Source: Aschersonia sp. MBC 622
Taxonomy: Eukaryota > Ascomycota > Sordariomycetes > Hypocreales > Clavicipitaceae
Assembly (NCBI GenBank): GCA_030782805.1
Contig: JARJPL010000623.1
Span: 1 to 64,000 of the forward strand
Length of the DNA stretch: 64,000 nt
Direction: 5' to 3'
Below, in pieces: positions 11,526 through 22,170 of the stretch (positions are counted from its first letter, which is position 1; each line of letters starts with the position of its first letter). The notes below the pieces were generated by a model, which was not told the DNA's origin, did not search any database, and saw only the letters and a list, made by a program, of their open reading frames with translations. The position numbers and the translations under genes were made by a program.

Positions 11526-12146
11526 TCTGAATCCCAAAAAGTAAGGGAATGACTCGGACGCAGTAATTAAGCAATGGGCATTGGATCAAAAAGTGTGCGA
11601 GAGAAGAGTGTACTAGGAACGAGCCGGGCTGCCTTATACGGCGGCCGGCCCAATAAGAACCGTGTATTTATAATGTTTGTCTGCACAGTGCGGGCGTTCG
11701 ATTTGTTTATGTTGGTGCCAATTGCACACTGTCCACTGTCAGAAAGATCACGCCGAGCTTCCGGTCTAATTCATAGTCCACAGTAATGGTCGCGGTAGTA
11801 GGACGCAACTAGCTACAGAGAGCAAAGCGGAAAGCATCAGATTTCTGCTAGTTAGTCGGAGAGCAGTTGTTAGCCTCGGCTTCCGTCGCCCACCGCGTCC
11901 ACTTCGCGATCACGGGCGCCACTGTCGAATCAGAAAAGTTGAAGTTGTACTAATAGAAAGTATGTTTCTCTTATCATGTACGGCATATTATCCTACGCCA
12001 AACTACATCTTCTTTAGCACCGGGTACCTCGCCATCTATCAAGCTCACTCATTAGCAGTCGTAACCTCCCCCGCACGGTGATGCGCTTACAACCAGTTGG
12101 GTGTGCAATGCAACGAGGCCCAACATGCGACGCGCATTACCCCCGC
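11526..12146. other. Intergenic region, no gene seen
   Basis: Upstream of the MOSC-reductase gene and downstream of the BAR-SH3 gene. A CATTCCCTTACTTTTTGGGATTCAG tract just 5' of the MOSC start looks like an intron end, so an untranslated first exon is possible. No coding region supported. Confidence 0.4.
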
Positions 12147-13572
12147 TCACGATGTCTGAACATAATTTCCTGTACAGTTATTAGCTATTGCCGGGCTTGA
12201 TGCGCAATTCTGCATACCGGGAAATTGGCCCTGCCTGCCACGCAATTTGCCTGTCCACCACTCGTTCTCGTTTTGTGTTCTTTGCACAATCTCAATAACA
12301 TCACCAGCCGAGAAGCTGAGATCACCGTCTGCCTGAGCAGCGAAATCGTACAGTGCAGTGACTGTTTCAGCCTGCTTTGCGCCCGCCAGGTGGCTGGGCT
12401 TTGGCTTTGGCGGCGGTGGTTTCGATTTGGCAGCCGCGACCAAGGCCATACTCGAGTTTCCGGCACTATACGGAGGCGGAGCGGATGACTTCTCGGGTAT
12501 TGTAGAGGTCGGTCGTTGGTAACCGCCTAGTTTCGGACTGGGCTTCGAGGCTGGGCTAGACGGGCCGTTGCCGTAAGTCAACAGCGCAGGCTGTTTGCTC
12601 CCTTCCAAGGCCGGTCTAGGTTGGTACTTGGGCGGGCGTCGCTGACCGGTCGTCTTGAATCGAACGATTGAGAGAGCCTCCACTTGCTCTTGAATATCGC
12701 CGCGTTTCTCGTGGAAGGCCTCCTCTATGTCTCTAGTCAAATCAAAGTATCCAATATCGCAGCGCTGCATTCGCTCGTGGAGGGTGTAGAAAATGTTGAG
12801 TTGCATGTAGTAGAACGACTGAAACAGCGGCTGGATGAATTCGGCTTCAAGATGAAACAGCTTGGGCAGTTCATCCTTCAACAATGAGTTGAAGTACTCA
12901 AAGTCTTGCGTGGCCTGCTCTACATCCCCCTCAGCCTTCCACATAGCCTTTTCATCCTTGGCAGAGCGCTCCTTCTTGTCTTGCAGCTTCTTGAGAGCCG
13001 CGCGGTGACGGTCGTAGTCGAGTTGCTTGTGGTCGCGCTTCTGGGCCGTCTTTCGAATAACTTTGATGATATCTAGCAGCTCGGTAGCTGGTCTGATAAC
13101 CCTAGTTTCAATCATATCCAGCTCCGGCGCGAGAGTTTCTTGTAGCTCCTTTACAATGGACTCGTACTCCTCACAGGCCTCAATACCTTCGGGGTTTCCT
13201 TCAATTTTCATCGAGTTTGGATCAGACATGCGACCGGAGATTGGTTTGTAGATTTCCGTCATGGCTTTGCTGAACCCAATTTGGTGGTTCAGCATGCCAT
13301 TGATGGCGTTGAAGTACTTCTGCGACTCCATTTGCAGCTTCTTGGTCTCGGTCTCGAGTTCTTGGAATCGGCGCTCGGCATCCATGTAAACAGCATCTTT
13401 TGTGTGCTCGCCGATGTTGAATTTAGCCTTGAATTGTTGCGGTGCCTGGTGTGTGGTGCATTAGCTGCTGGCCGCGATGCCGTCGAAATCTGCGCGTAGA
13501 GGAGCAGCACGTTGCGTCACAGGAGGGGTTGCTTACTCGGACCATGCTCTTGGAAAAGCCTTTGAAACTCAT
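12147..13572 (-). CDS. Amphiphysin-like BAR-SH3 protein (Rvs167 type)
   Basis: Three exons: 13572-13537 (MSFKGFSKSMVR), 13445-12218 and 12169-12147; 428 residues. Splice signals are GTAAGC...CAG and GTATGC...CAG. The N-terminus through MVRAPQQFKAKFN and GEHTKDAVYMDAERRF is the diagnostic start of fungal Rvs167/Hob1 proteins. Residues about 10-250 form the BAR domain (membrane-curving helical dimer), followed by a proline-rich linker (about 270-350, with PPPPKPKPS) and a C-terminal SH3 domain with ALYDFAAQADGDLSF, ENEWWTG and, after the last splice, FPGNYVQTS. The tiny last exon supplies the conserved NYV strand, so missing that intron would give a false C-terminus. Role by family: endocytic vesicle scission at cortical actin patches, working with Rvs161. 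Confidence 0.93.
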
Positions 13573-14220
13573 TGCGACGGTTCGCCGGCGCAAGGGCTCT
13601 CGAGGGTGTGTGCTTTACGTAGTGGAAGTCGTCGTCACAGGCGACTGTGCTGCCGCAAGTGGTTGGAGCGGTTGTGGAAAGCTGATGCGAGCGGGATACA
13701 TAGAGCGGCGAAAGCAGGCAAGCAGGATCAGTGACGACAGTGCCGTGGCTGTGCTGGGCTGTGTGGCGCAGAGTCGGCTCAGAGGCTCCGTAGGTACCTA
13801 AGGTACGTCAGCCGGCGTAACATTGGTACTGTAAGGCTAAATATCGCAGGTAAGCGGCTTGACGTCTATGACTTTGTCTTCAAAGAATTCGTCTCTGTGA
13901 AAGCCGAAATTTTCCATTAGCCTTGTGCTATTCATATATCGAGATTTACATCCATGCTGCTCCAGTGCTATACGTAAGTCCATCCATGTAATTAGATAGG
14001 TACTTGGTATTTAGAAGCTCCACGCCCAATCAGTCGGGGAGGTTTGTCCGGCCCGGCCAATCAGCAGATAGATATTGCGGCCCACTTATCCCCGAACCCG
14101 AGCCGAAGCTGACCTAACAATTTCTTGAGATTTGCCATCCTCAATAAATGTTGTGTGCCAGCGCTATCTCCGCTTCTTCATCTTCGCCACGAACATCCAT
14201 CAGTCAATCGCCACATCAAA
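13573..14220. promoter_or_regulatory. Divergent promoter between BAR-SH3 gene and NFS1, with two CCAAT boxes
   Basis: This 648-base gap is the shared 5' region of two divergent genes. Two CCAAT pentamers, each followed by CAG, lie at 14026-14030 and 14057-14061, about 160-195 bases upstream of the NFS1 start; this fits a HAP-complex site for a mitochondrial gene, though the link is inference. A GTAGGTACCTAAGGTACG cluster near 13791-13808 belongs to the TAGGTA-type repeats seen elsewhere. No TATA box is obvious. Confidence 0.5.
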
Positions 14221-15971
14221 ATGGCTAGTCTTTCATCGTCTGCGATGCGCTCAGCAGCCCGCCTCAGCCGCAACTCAGCAGTTGGCGTGCCTCTCAAAGG
14301 CATCGCTCGGGCGGCTACAGTTATCGGTGGCGCTAGGAGGCGAACATATGTTACCGGCTCGAAGCCCAACAACGCTCAAGTTGAGACAGCCATCAAGCTC
14401 GACAAGAAGGATTTCGCTGGCATTACTCCCTCAATGATGCAGAATGGCAGCGAGATGAAAATTAGCCCAATGGCAGGTACGTGTCAGCATGCGCGCAGAA
14501 TCCCCTCAACTAGTCAAAACGCTAACGTGAAGGCGCAGAGGTCCTCAAGGACGCTGCCATCATGGAGGAGGGCCAAAGGCCCATCTATCTCGATATGCAA
14601 GCGACAACACCCGTTGATCCCAGAGTTCTCGATGCCATGATTCCGTATTATGTCGGCGTCTACGGCAACCCGCACTCTCGGACACATGCCTACGGCTGGG
14701 AGAGTGAGAAGGCCGTTGAGGAGGCTCGTGAACATATCGCCAACCTCATCGGCGCCGACCCCAAGGAGATCATCTTCACCAGCGGTGCGACGGAGAGTAA
14801 CAATATGAGCATTAAAGGCGTCGCCCGCTTCTTCGGGCGCTCGGGCAAGAAGAAACATATCATCACTACACAGACTGAGCACAAGTGTGTACTCGACAGC
14901 TGCAGGCATCTTCAGGATGAGGGCTTCGAAATTACATATCTGCCAGTCCAAAATAACGGGTTGGTCAACATGGATGAGCTCAAGGCGGCCATCCGTCCCG
15001 AGACGGCCCTTGTCAGCATCATGGCTGTCAACAACGAGATTGGCGTCATTCAGCCCATCGAACAGATTGGCAAGCTGTGTCGCGCAAACAAAATATTTTT
15101 CCACACCGATGCCGCGCAGGCTGTCGGCAAGATTCCCCTTGATGTTAACGCCATGAACATTGACTTGATGTCAATCTCCTCACATAAGATTTACGGCCCC
15201 AAGGGTATTGGCGCCTGCTACGTCCGTCGCCGTCCGCGTGTCCGTCTGGACCCTCTCATCACCGGTGGTGGGCAGGAGCGAGGTCTCCGCAGCGGTACTT
15301 TGGCACCTCCGCTGGTTGCTGGCTTCGGCGAGGCTTGCCGCATCGCCAAAGAAGAGATGCCGGTACGTGAATTTCTTACTTGTTTTTTACCTCGGATTTC
15401 GTGATGAGTTGCTCTACATGCATGGCTTTCTGAATGGCCTGTGACAAGGCCATTCTGTGTTGATTGAAGCGTTTGTCTGACTTTTACAAACACTCCACAT
15501 TGTTTTGAGAATCATGCTCTCGGCCGCAGCTGCTAACTCGACGAATAGTACGACTCTAGGCGCATCAAGGCCATGTCTGATCGCTTACTCAAGGGACTCC
15601 TGGCTATGGAGCATACCACGCAAAATGGCGACCCCAACGCCTTCTACCCTGGCTGCGTCAACGTGTCCTTTGCCTACGTCGAAGGTGAATCACTTTTGAT
15701 GGCGCTTAAGGATATCGCTCTGTCATCGGGTAGCGCATGTACTTCGGCTTCTCTGGAGCCCAGCTATGTTCTCCGTGCTCTCGGAAACAGCGACGAGAGC
15801 GCCCACAGCAGTATCCGCTTCGGTATTGGCCGTTTCACTACCGAGGCTGAGATTGATTATGTGCTCAAGGCGGTCGAGGAGCGTGTCACATTCCTGCGCG
15901 AGCTAAGCCCGCTGTGGGAGCTGGTGCAAGAGGGCATCGATCTCGACACGATTCAATGGAGCCAACATTAA
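14221..15971 (+). CDS. NFS1: Mitochondrial cysteine desulfurase Nfs1
   Basis: Three exons, 14221-14476, 14539-15362 and 15549-15971, with introns GTACGT...CAG and GTACGT...TAG; 500 residues. Nfs1 is the PLP-dependent enzyme that takes sulfur from cysteine for iron-sulfur cluster and tRNA thiolation pathways in the mitochondrial matrix. The N-terminal 60 residues are rich in R, S and A with few acidic residues, as in a mitochondrial presequence. Visible motifs: YLDMQATTPVDPRVLDAM, YGNPHSRTHAYGWE, the TEHKCVLDS histidine, HTDAAQAVGK, the PLP-lysine region SISSHKIYGPKG, and the catalytic-cysteine loop LSSGSACTSASLEPS. The C-terminus ELSPLWELVQEGIDLDTIQW is the typical eukaryotic Nfs1 tail that meets Isu1/Isd11/frataxin. 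All three junctions keep frame and family sequence. Essential in fungi by family knowledge. Confidence 0.97.
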
Positions 15972-16549
15972 GAGACGGGATTGATGGGGGAAATGCATAG
16001 TTTACGATAAGATTGGGTTGCCACGGGAATGGCAGAAACACGGATCGAATTCGTGTGTGTAAAAGCATTGTACAATAATGATACCTCTTGTAATCAACTT
16101 CCAGGAAGGCATGTAGCCACGAATACATCAAGATTGCCTATGTCAAGATGCCGGCAGAGCAAATCGAGAAGGCCAAATTGGCCCATTGAAACCGCGAACC
16201 GATCTTCTAGCCTAGCAGAAGACACAGAAGTTATTGAGGATCGGTGGTCCACGTTGAGAAAAAGGTTGCCGGCGCGCATGTACTTACTGTAGCTTTACAC
16301 CCCGCACCGATGCCTCGGCAGTGACGGCTGATCGCCGCCGTAGCTGAAACACACTCAGTTCATTTTCAACTAAACTCAGCATTTTGGAGCCTTCTGAGGA
16401 CCTCGGCGATTCCATAAGTACCAACCGCTAGATTATTGCCACTAAGTAGGCAAGATGTAATCCATAATAACTTTGAACCTTTGTCTTTTCTAATTCTAAA
16501 ATTGCTTCCATTTTGAACCGTTTTCCCCGTCTTATGAGCGGTCTGCACC
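15972..16549. other. Intergenic region between NFS1 and the hydrolase gene
   Basis: About 580 bases holding the NFS1 3' end and the promoter of the next plus-strand gene. No coding frame or RNA element recognised. Confidence 0.45.
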
Positions 16550-17512
16550 ATGGCGACTCCCTCTCAACTGCCCACATATGCGGACCAGCAGGCCTGGAAG
16601 GATATTCAGGAATTCCTACCTGCGCGCCTGCGCTTCACACCCGAGCACTCACCCGTCGAGGAGTTTTGGTCTCACCGCGGCCACGATATTCACCTGGACC
16701 GGTGGCGCAACCCGTCGGCCAAGGTGCGCGTGGTGCTGCACCACGGCGTGGGCACCAACGGCCGGCAAATGTCCATGATTCTGGGCGTGCCGCTGCACGC
16801 GGCCGGCTACGAGCTGGTGGCGGTGGACATGCCCGGGTACGGCTGCACGCGCGTGTCGGCGCGGAGCAAGCCGTGCCCGTACGACGAGTGGGTGCAGATT
16901 GCGAGCGACTTTGTCGACGAGGAGCTCGCGCGCGACCCGCGGCCGGTCGTGCTGTACGGCCTCTCGGCGGGCGGCATGCTGACGTATCACGCGGCGGCGC
17001 GCAACAACAAGGTGGCGGGCATCGTCGGCATGACGTTTCTCGACCAGCGCATCCAGCAAGTCGCCGACGAGACGGCGCTCAACGTCGTCATGGCGCGGGC
17101 CGGCCTGCCGCTCGCGAGGCTCGCCAACGCCGCGGGCCTGGCGTCGCTCAGGATGCCCATGGCGTGGGCGAGCAAGATGCACACACTTGTCAACGACCCT
17201 GGCGCGCTCAAGGTGTTTCTCAAGGACAAGACGTCGGCTGGGTCGGCGGCGTCGATGCGGTTTCTGACCACCTACGCGCGCTACACGCCGGCGCTCGAGT
17301 ATGAGGACTTTGACGTGTGTCCGATTCTGCTGACCCAGCCGGCGGAGGACAGGTGGACGCCGCTGCACCTCAGCAAGCTGGTCCTCGACAGGGTCGGCAA
17401 AGTGCCCGTCAAGATTGTCGAGCTGGAGGGCGCGGGGCACTACCCGCTGGAGGATAAGGGTCTACAGCAGCTGGCGGACGCTATTTTGGAATTTCTGGGC
17501 TCCTTGGCTTAA
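16550..17512 (+). CDS. Alpha/beta-hydrolase fold serine hydrolase
   Basis: Single exon of 320 residues starting MATPSQLPTYADQQAW. The oxyanion-hole HHGVGTNG, the nucleophile elbow LYGLSAGGMLTYH (Ser about 136), an acidic residue in QPAEDRWTPL (about 265) and the C-terminal histidine in ELEGAGHYPLED (about 296) make up a complete catalytic triad. This is a soluble alpha/beta hydrolase; no signal peptide or membrane segment is seen. The N-terminal VEEFWSHRGHDIHLDRW is reminiscent of lysophospholipase-like or peptidase S33-type enzymes, but the natural substrate cannot be told. The gene is GC-rich with strong coding bias, which generates long false open frames on the opposite strand. Confidence 0.85.
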   Translation: MATPSQLPTYADQQAWKDIQEFLPARLRFTPEHSPVEEFWSHRGHDIHLDRWRNPSAKVRVVLHHGVGTNGRQMSMILGVPLHAAGYELVAVDMPGYGCTRVSARSKPCPYDEWVQIASDFVDEELARDPRPVVLYGLSAGGMLTYHAAARNNKVAGIVGMTFLDQRIQQVADETALNVVMARAGLPLARLANAAGLASLRMPMAWASKMHTLVNDPGALKVFLKDKTSAGSAASMRFLTTYARYTPALEYEDFDVCPILLTQPAEDRWTPLHLSKLVLDRVGKVPVKIVELEGAGHYPLEDKGLQQLADAILEFLGSLA

Positions 17513-18432
17513 TGGGGAGGATTTTTGTCTTGGAAACGGGCTGTTCTTGCGTATTCTTTGAATTTTGCTGATACCTACACTTACCTCTATCTCCATTTTT
17601 CTTTTCTTTGACTAATTTCTCGACTTTATCCTAATGAAATTGATATCCCAATTGCAATATCTGCATCATATTGCCCCTTATGATCCGCTCAAATGCCGCC
17701 ATATTTACAGTTGGTTTGCACTCGCTGGAACCAGATTGACCATTGAATATCAAGTAGGAAATCTCGAGGTGCAGATACGACATCATTTGATACCTCGGAG
17801 GTATGCACGAATTATCACGAAGTTTTTGGTTGCGCGATTGCTTGCCCGGCGTGCAACGATACTAGTGGATTCCAGAGGCCACTGCTTCAACGCACACCAA
17901 TGCACCAGCCACACGTCAATGGAGAAGCGTTGATTTGACGCGTGTCGGCGTAGTCACTTAAATAATATTAGTCGAGCATTCCTTGGTTTGGGGTGCATCA
18001 GCGGCCTTGCTGGTGGCTCGGGATGTGGCAGCCACATCCAAGTGAGCCCCACCAACGACACACAGTGTGGCACCCGCTTGCCTCAAGGAGCAGCTATGAC
18101 ATCACCACTACGAAACTTGCGCCACATCATGGTTGAGCAATACAATGGGAAAGTGCCAATGGAAGTCAGAAAGCGTTTGGAAGGGTTGCTGCACATGCCA
18201 GATGAGGGTCTCATGAGCTAGTGCTTTTTTTTTCTTCAGGGAAAGAGGGGTATCGTGAAACTGGGTCGAACATGAACAGAGTATAAAGCTGTCTCTCCCC
18301 TCTTCTTCCAACACAAACAGCTCTCTTTCTTGCCATCATACCACTCTTCAACTTCTCTGCTCCCAAAGCTGCTAGCATCACTCTGCTTCCATTACTCTAC
18401 TTCAATCAAAAACAAAGAACAACACCGCCATC
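17513..18432 (+). promoter_or_regulatory. Intergenic region and stress-type promoter of the CsbD-like gene
   Basis: The 920-base gap ends in a strong-looking promoter. A TATAAA box lies at 18282-18287, an AGGGG core (possible STRE) at 18246-18250, and a pyrimidine-rich leader with CAATCAAAAACAAAG precedes the start codon. A small open frame at 17988-18221 (77 codons) has no recognisable feature and is not called. STRE function is inference from the motif and from the stress link of the gene family. Confidence 0.5.
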
Positions 18433-19062
18433 ATGTCTGACAATACCAACGATAAGCAGGCCCCCTCCACTCTCCAGTCCTACGTCAACTCTGCCACGGG
18501 TGCAGTTCAGAGCGCTATTGGCAGTTTGACGGGTAACAACACCCAGCAGGCTGAGGGTCAGGTCGCTCAGGACCAGGCAAAGATTGAGCACGAGCAGTCC
18601 AAGGCCGGCGTCAAGGCTGCCGGCGTCAGCGTCTCGAGCGATGGCGGCATCGCTAAGGACAATGCCGACCGATCTGCTGGTTCCTGGAACCAGACCATTG
18701 GTTCCGCCAAGGAGGCCCTTGGTGGTCTCGTCGGCCACGAGGTATGCTCTTCCACTTAATTCTTGATAATGGCAAACATCACATACTAACGACGAATCTA
18801 GGGTTTGAAGAATGCCGGTCGTGAGCAGAATCTCGAGGGACAGCAGCAGGAGGCCAAGGGCCAGCTCAGCGATCTGGCTGGCGGTGTCTCTGATCGTGCC
18901 AAGGGCGTGATGGGTGGTGCCGTGGCCAGTGCTATGGGCGACGAGTCGGGCAAGGCTCACTATGACCAGATGCGTGCCGACGGCAAGGCTGCCCAGCGTG
19001 GTGTTGAGGCTGATCTCGAGAAGAAGGCCGAGGCCGAGCGCGCTCAGAAGAACGAGGAGTAG
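18433..19062 (+). CDS. CsbD-like stress-response protein
   Basis: Two exons, 18433-18741 and 18802-19062, joined across GTATGC...TAG with a TACTAAC branch point; 189 residues. The protein is very hydrophilic and alanine/glycine/lysine-rich. It contains repeated CsbD-type units: STLQSYVNSATGAVQSAIGS, then AGSWNQTIGSAKEALGGLVG, and in exon 2 EAKGQLSDLAGGVSDRAKG. Fungal members have been called mismatched-base-pair and cruciform-DNA recognition proteins; bacterial CsbD is a general stress protein. Such proteins are usually abundant and stress- or conidiation-induced, which agrees with the TATA/AGGGG promoter. Codon bias is strong, fitting high expression. The long opposite-strand frame over this locus is a shadow. 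Confidence 0.85.
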
Positions 19063-19333
19063 AGCAGTATCCACAGCTCGCTGATGGGCCAAATTTATAC
19101 CCTTTTGATACCTGAAAACTTTATGTGTAACGATAGAATAGCTCAATACCCTTAATACATCTCTAGTTCAATCACTTGCTTCTTCGAAAAGGGCATGAGA
19201 AGCTGTTCCCTACACCATGATGCTCCGGGATGCGAGGTGCAGTAAAAGGCTGTATTCTGGAGTATGATTCATTATCGAAAGTCATTAAAGTATAGTCTCG
19301 AGGTCTTTCCATCTCATTCCGCATATTTTCCAA
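19063..19333. other. Convergent intergenic region
   Basis: Only 270 bases separate the CsbD-like stop from the stop of the following minus-strand microprotein, so both 3' ends converge here. No further feature is visible. Confidence 0.4.
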
Positions 19334-19659
19334 TCAGCAAGGGCAAGGGAAAATGCAGCAGTTGATGGGGATCGGGCAAGGAATGATGAAGCAGAACCGG
19401 CCAGGGCACATCTCCCCCTGACCTCCTCGTAGCCCGAGTTCGGGTTCGGTATTCTCGTTGTCGACGTGGGGTTGTTGGGGATCTAACATGTGCCAATTAG
19501 TATTGTCATCCATCAATGTGCGTGTCTTGCCGCCTTTATGCCGCGCGACGCTTGCGCAAACATACCCATGGCTTGGTGACGGGTTGGCTGGCTGGTGAGC
19601 ATGGCGGGCTCGGGGCGCGCCATTTCGACGCCGTTTTCGGTACTTGATGTGCCAGTCAT
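19334..19659 (-). CDS. Small protein with cysteine-rich CPGRFCF tail
   Basis: Two exons, 19659-19566 and 19482-19334, joined across an 83-base intron that starts GTATGT and ends CATGTTAG with a TACTAAT branch point 15 bases before the acceptor. The 80-residue product begins MTGTSSTENGVEMARPEP and joins as RHQAMD-PQQPHVDNENTE. After ELGLRGGQGE the last 25 residues read CPGRFCFIIPCPI and then a second cluster INCCIFPCPC: seven cysteines in hydrophobic/proline context at the extreme C-terminus. I recall similar cysteine-rich tails in small uncharacterised fungal proteins, but cannot name a family. The tail could be palmitoylated and membrane-attached, or bind metal; both are inference. There is no signal peptide. 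The splice model rests on sequence signals alone. Confidence 0.55.
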
Positions 19660-20868
19660 GTTGCTCTGTGTGAATATGGGGAGAAGACGGTACTGTGAAT
19701 GCAATTGCAAGCTTGAAAACTACAAGGAACGTGTAAGGGGAGAAAAAGCGTCTAGGGGGGGGGGGGGCGCTGCGCCACAGAAAGCCATCATCATTGGAGT
19801 GACGCTGGACTTGGTCCAAGCCCCGCCGTGCGTTGACGCTGGTGGCATGTAGGGACCACTTTTTTCACAGAGCTTTTACACGTTTCGTATAAAGTCATAC
19901 GGAGCGGTTTTGTCTGCCATCTTGAAAAAGAAAATGCGTATTATAGCTTGGGACAAAAGAAAGCTGTTGATGGTGGCTAATATTATGAAACTATATGAAT
20001 AATACTGTCAAATACTCGAGTAAGCAGGAATGGTCATTTTATACACGTGGACGAGGCGAAGGCTGTCTGCGCTATTGTTTTTTATTCGACAGTCGATAAG
20101 AAAAATCTAGATGTATCAATTTCGATGAATAGAAGTCTAGTGATTTCCTTTTCATTCTCGCTGGTGATGAACCTACAACAGCCGTTGCGGTTTTCTCCGC
20201 ATTTCACTCATCGAGATCAATGGGCGTCGAAACTTGCTTGTGGAGAGCTCGGCATTAACACACCACAACCCGAAACAAGATCGTCGTGCTTGTCTCAAAC
20301 CTTGTAACTTGATCAGATGAGGCCGCCAATCCTTGGCATTTCCAGCTGATTTGGGGTCCTTAGTTGTACTCGTCCTGCAGAGCCGAGGTTGACATAACCA
20401 AGGGACGCCCGCGTCCTGCAACTTTGCAGAGGCGCGCGGCGCAGCGCCGGTGCCCGGCAGCTCGTTCCCGTTCCGACCAGTATCCCTCTCCCAGATGAGA
20501 CTGTTTTGCATGCAACGGTTGCAAACACACGGCCAATAGAAAGAAAAGGAGGGGGGAATGGACGGAAACCGGCTTGGACGCAATTGTCCGACGGGCAAGC
20601 AATAAACACCACCTTGCCGTCCGGGGGCGCTAAATGGCTCGACGTGACACGCGGATGCTCCCTGCAGCGATCCTCTCATCAACAGATATAGCGTGTATTC
20701 CTACGAGGGTAAAGCTGGCTTGACAAGCCGATGGATACTACGGCAGTTTTAACAGAAAAAAATTGATTAATTGCGCCAAGCAATGCAGTAAGCAGGGGGT
20801 ATCATTACCAACGTCCGATTTCTCGCAAACAAATGCCCATCTTTATCTTGTCACCACCACAATAGCCC
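19660..20868. other. Intergenic region, no gene recognised
   Basis: About 1.2 kb. It has a run of 13 G near 19755 next to AAAAAGCGTC, and an AT-rich part (19900-20160). A 169-codon minus-strand frame at 20173-20682 lacks any protein-like composition or splice partner. The left part is probably the promoter of the Cys-tail gene and the right part the 3' flank of the next one. Confidence 0.4.
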
Positions 20869-21929
20869 TTACGTCTCCTGCCGCTCGCAGCCCTCCTCAT
20901 CTGCGCCATCTCCTTGTCTTTCGACATCTTGGCGTCGTTCCACGTCTCGCCGTTCTTCGCCATCTCGCCGCCCAACCCCGTCTGCGGCATTGTCCCCCCC
21001 TCGGCTCGACAGCGCGGCCACGAGGCGCGCCCACAAGTCTTTACGCGGCTCGATACTTATCCTTGTGCCGTGGATGACGAACCGCGTTGGCCGCTGTGGG
21101 ACGATGCGCGGGTCCTGCAGCTCGTCAAGGAGCGCCGCCGGAATGTCCGCGTCGAATAGATATATATCCTGCCTGAACGCCGAGTTAGTGACGAATAGAG
21201 ATGCCTAGATTACTATTAGCACAGTACTTCGTCAGCGCTCCGGTGGGAGACATACTCGGAACGCGGTGCAACGGCGCCCGCGCTTGCTGTGGTATTGGTG
21301 CTGTGCCATGGAAAGGAGTATAAATAGTATATACGGATCCTCCGTCCACACCCTCGGCGTGATACGCTTCAGTCGCTCAGAGTAGCTGCAACGGCGCTGT
21401 CTTGGACGTGGACCGCATATAACGGCTTTCTCCCGCGCCCCGGAGATCATGCGGTAGTCGATGCATCCTGTCATGGGCAGTAGGCCACCGCGGGCAAGAT
21501 GCTGCTTCTCCACCGGGAGGAAAAAGCTGAACGACGCCCGGCCAATGACGCGTTTGCCGATACACAATGGCGGTTCTCTAGCCGCCGTAGACTGCGGTCA
21601 GCTTCTCATCCCTGGGCTGCCAGTCGGGGCCGGGCTTACCTGCAATGTCGATAGAGCTTGCCGTCGGCTAGCATGCCCTGCATAGCCAGGCGCTTCATCA
21701 TTGGCGAGTCATACTTCTGCAGAACCAGTGCTTCCCTTTCCACGACGACAGCGTGGTCTGAGCTATCGTCAGCGACGGCAGCCTCGCAGGACTGCGGATC
21801 GAAGGCATGGATGGCGCTGAACTGGCAGCCAAAGAGTTGCAGATCTTCGGATGACCAGAGACCTGGGCGTATTATGGTTTCGCGGCGCGACCAGAAACGC
21901 ATATTGAGTGACTGTGAACCCGCATCCAT
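20869..21929 (-). CDS. Conserved-looking fungal protein of unknown function
   Basis: Three exons, 21929-21640, 21577-21256 and 21204-20869, with introns GTAAGC...TAG, GTATGT...TAG (branch CTAAT); 315 residues, all phases consistent. The joins read LYRHC-REPPLCIGKRV and RRCTAFR-ASLFVTNSAF. Visible blocks: KRVIGRASFSFFLPVE, LLPMTGCIDYRMI, RLKRITPRVWTEDPYILFIL, and LFVTNSAFRQDIYLFDADIP near the C-terminal third, followed by RIVPQRPTRFVIHGTRI. The layout (a 'DPY' helix followed by a VTN...IYLFDADI beta segment) resembles uncharacterised proteins common in Sordariomycetes; I know no function for them. The C-terminus is a charged, R/D/E-rich tail (ERRDVERRQDVERQ) with internal repetition. No signal peptide or membrane segment. 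It stands at the start of an accessory, repeat-rich stretch. Confidence 0.65.
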
Positions 21930-22019
21930 GGCGACGACAACGATCTTGTTTACGGAATGGAAATCGAGATGCTGAGAAGAAGAATGATCGTGCAGGCAAC
22001 AGTGTATGGGGTTATGTTT

Positions 22020-22170
22020 TCTAGGTACCCCTAGGCACCTCTAGGCACCAGTTAGTTGCTTTTCTGGGTACCTACCCTGAGGCACCTCTAGGCACCACCT
22101 ACCTACCTACCTAGGTAGGTAGTTAGTTGCTTGGTTGGGTTCTGGTGGACTATCTAGGTAGGTAGCTCAC
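22020..22170. repeat. Cluster of TAGGTA/TAGGCA motifs with palindromes
   Basis: Upstream of the preceding gene, CTAGGTACC, CTAGGCACC and ACCTACC units repeat at close range, with a near-perfect inverted repeat around ACCTACCTACCTAGGTAGGT (22101-22120, centre CCTAGGTA at 22110-22117) and a second TCTAGGTAGGTAG at 22152-22164. The cluster begins about 90 bases from the start codon. It could be a simple-sequence expansion or a set of regulatory palindromes. Confidence 0.6.

Noticed and set aside
18406..19146. 246-codon minus-strand frame over the CsbD-like gene
   Set aside because: Leucine/glycine-rich shadow of a strongly biased plus-strand gene; the plus strand has the splice signals and family motifs.
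20173..20682. 169-codon minus-strand frame
   Set aside because: Mixed composition with many C, W and R residues typical of noncoding frames; no motif or splice sites.
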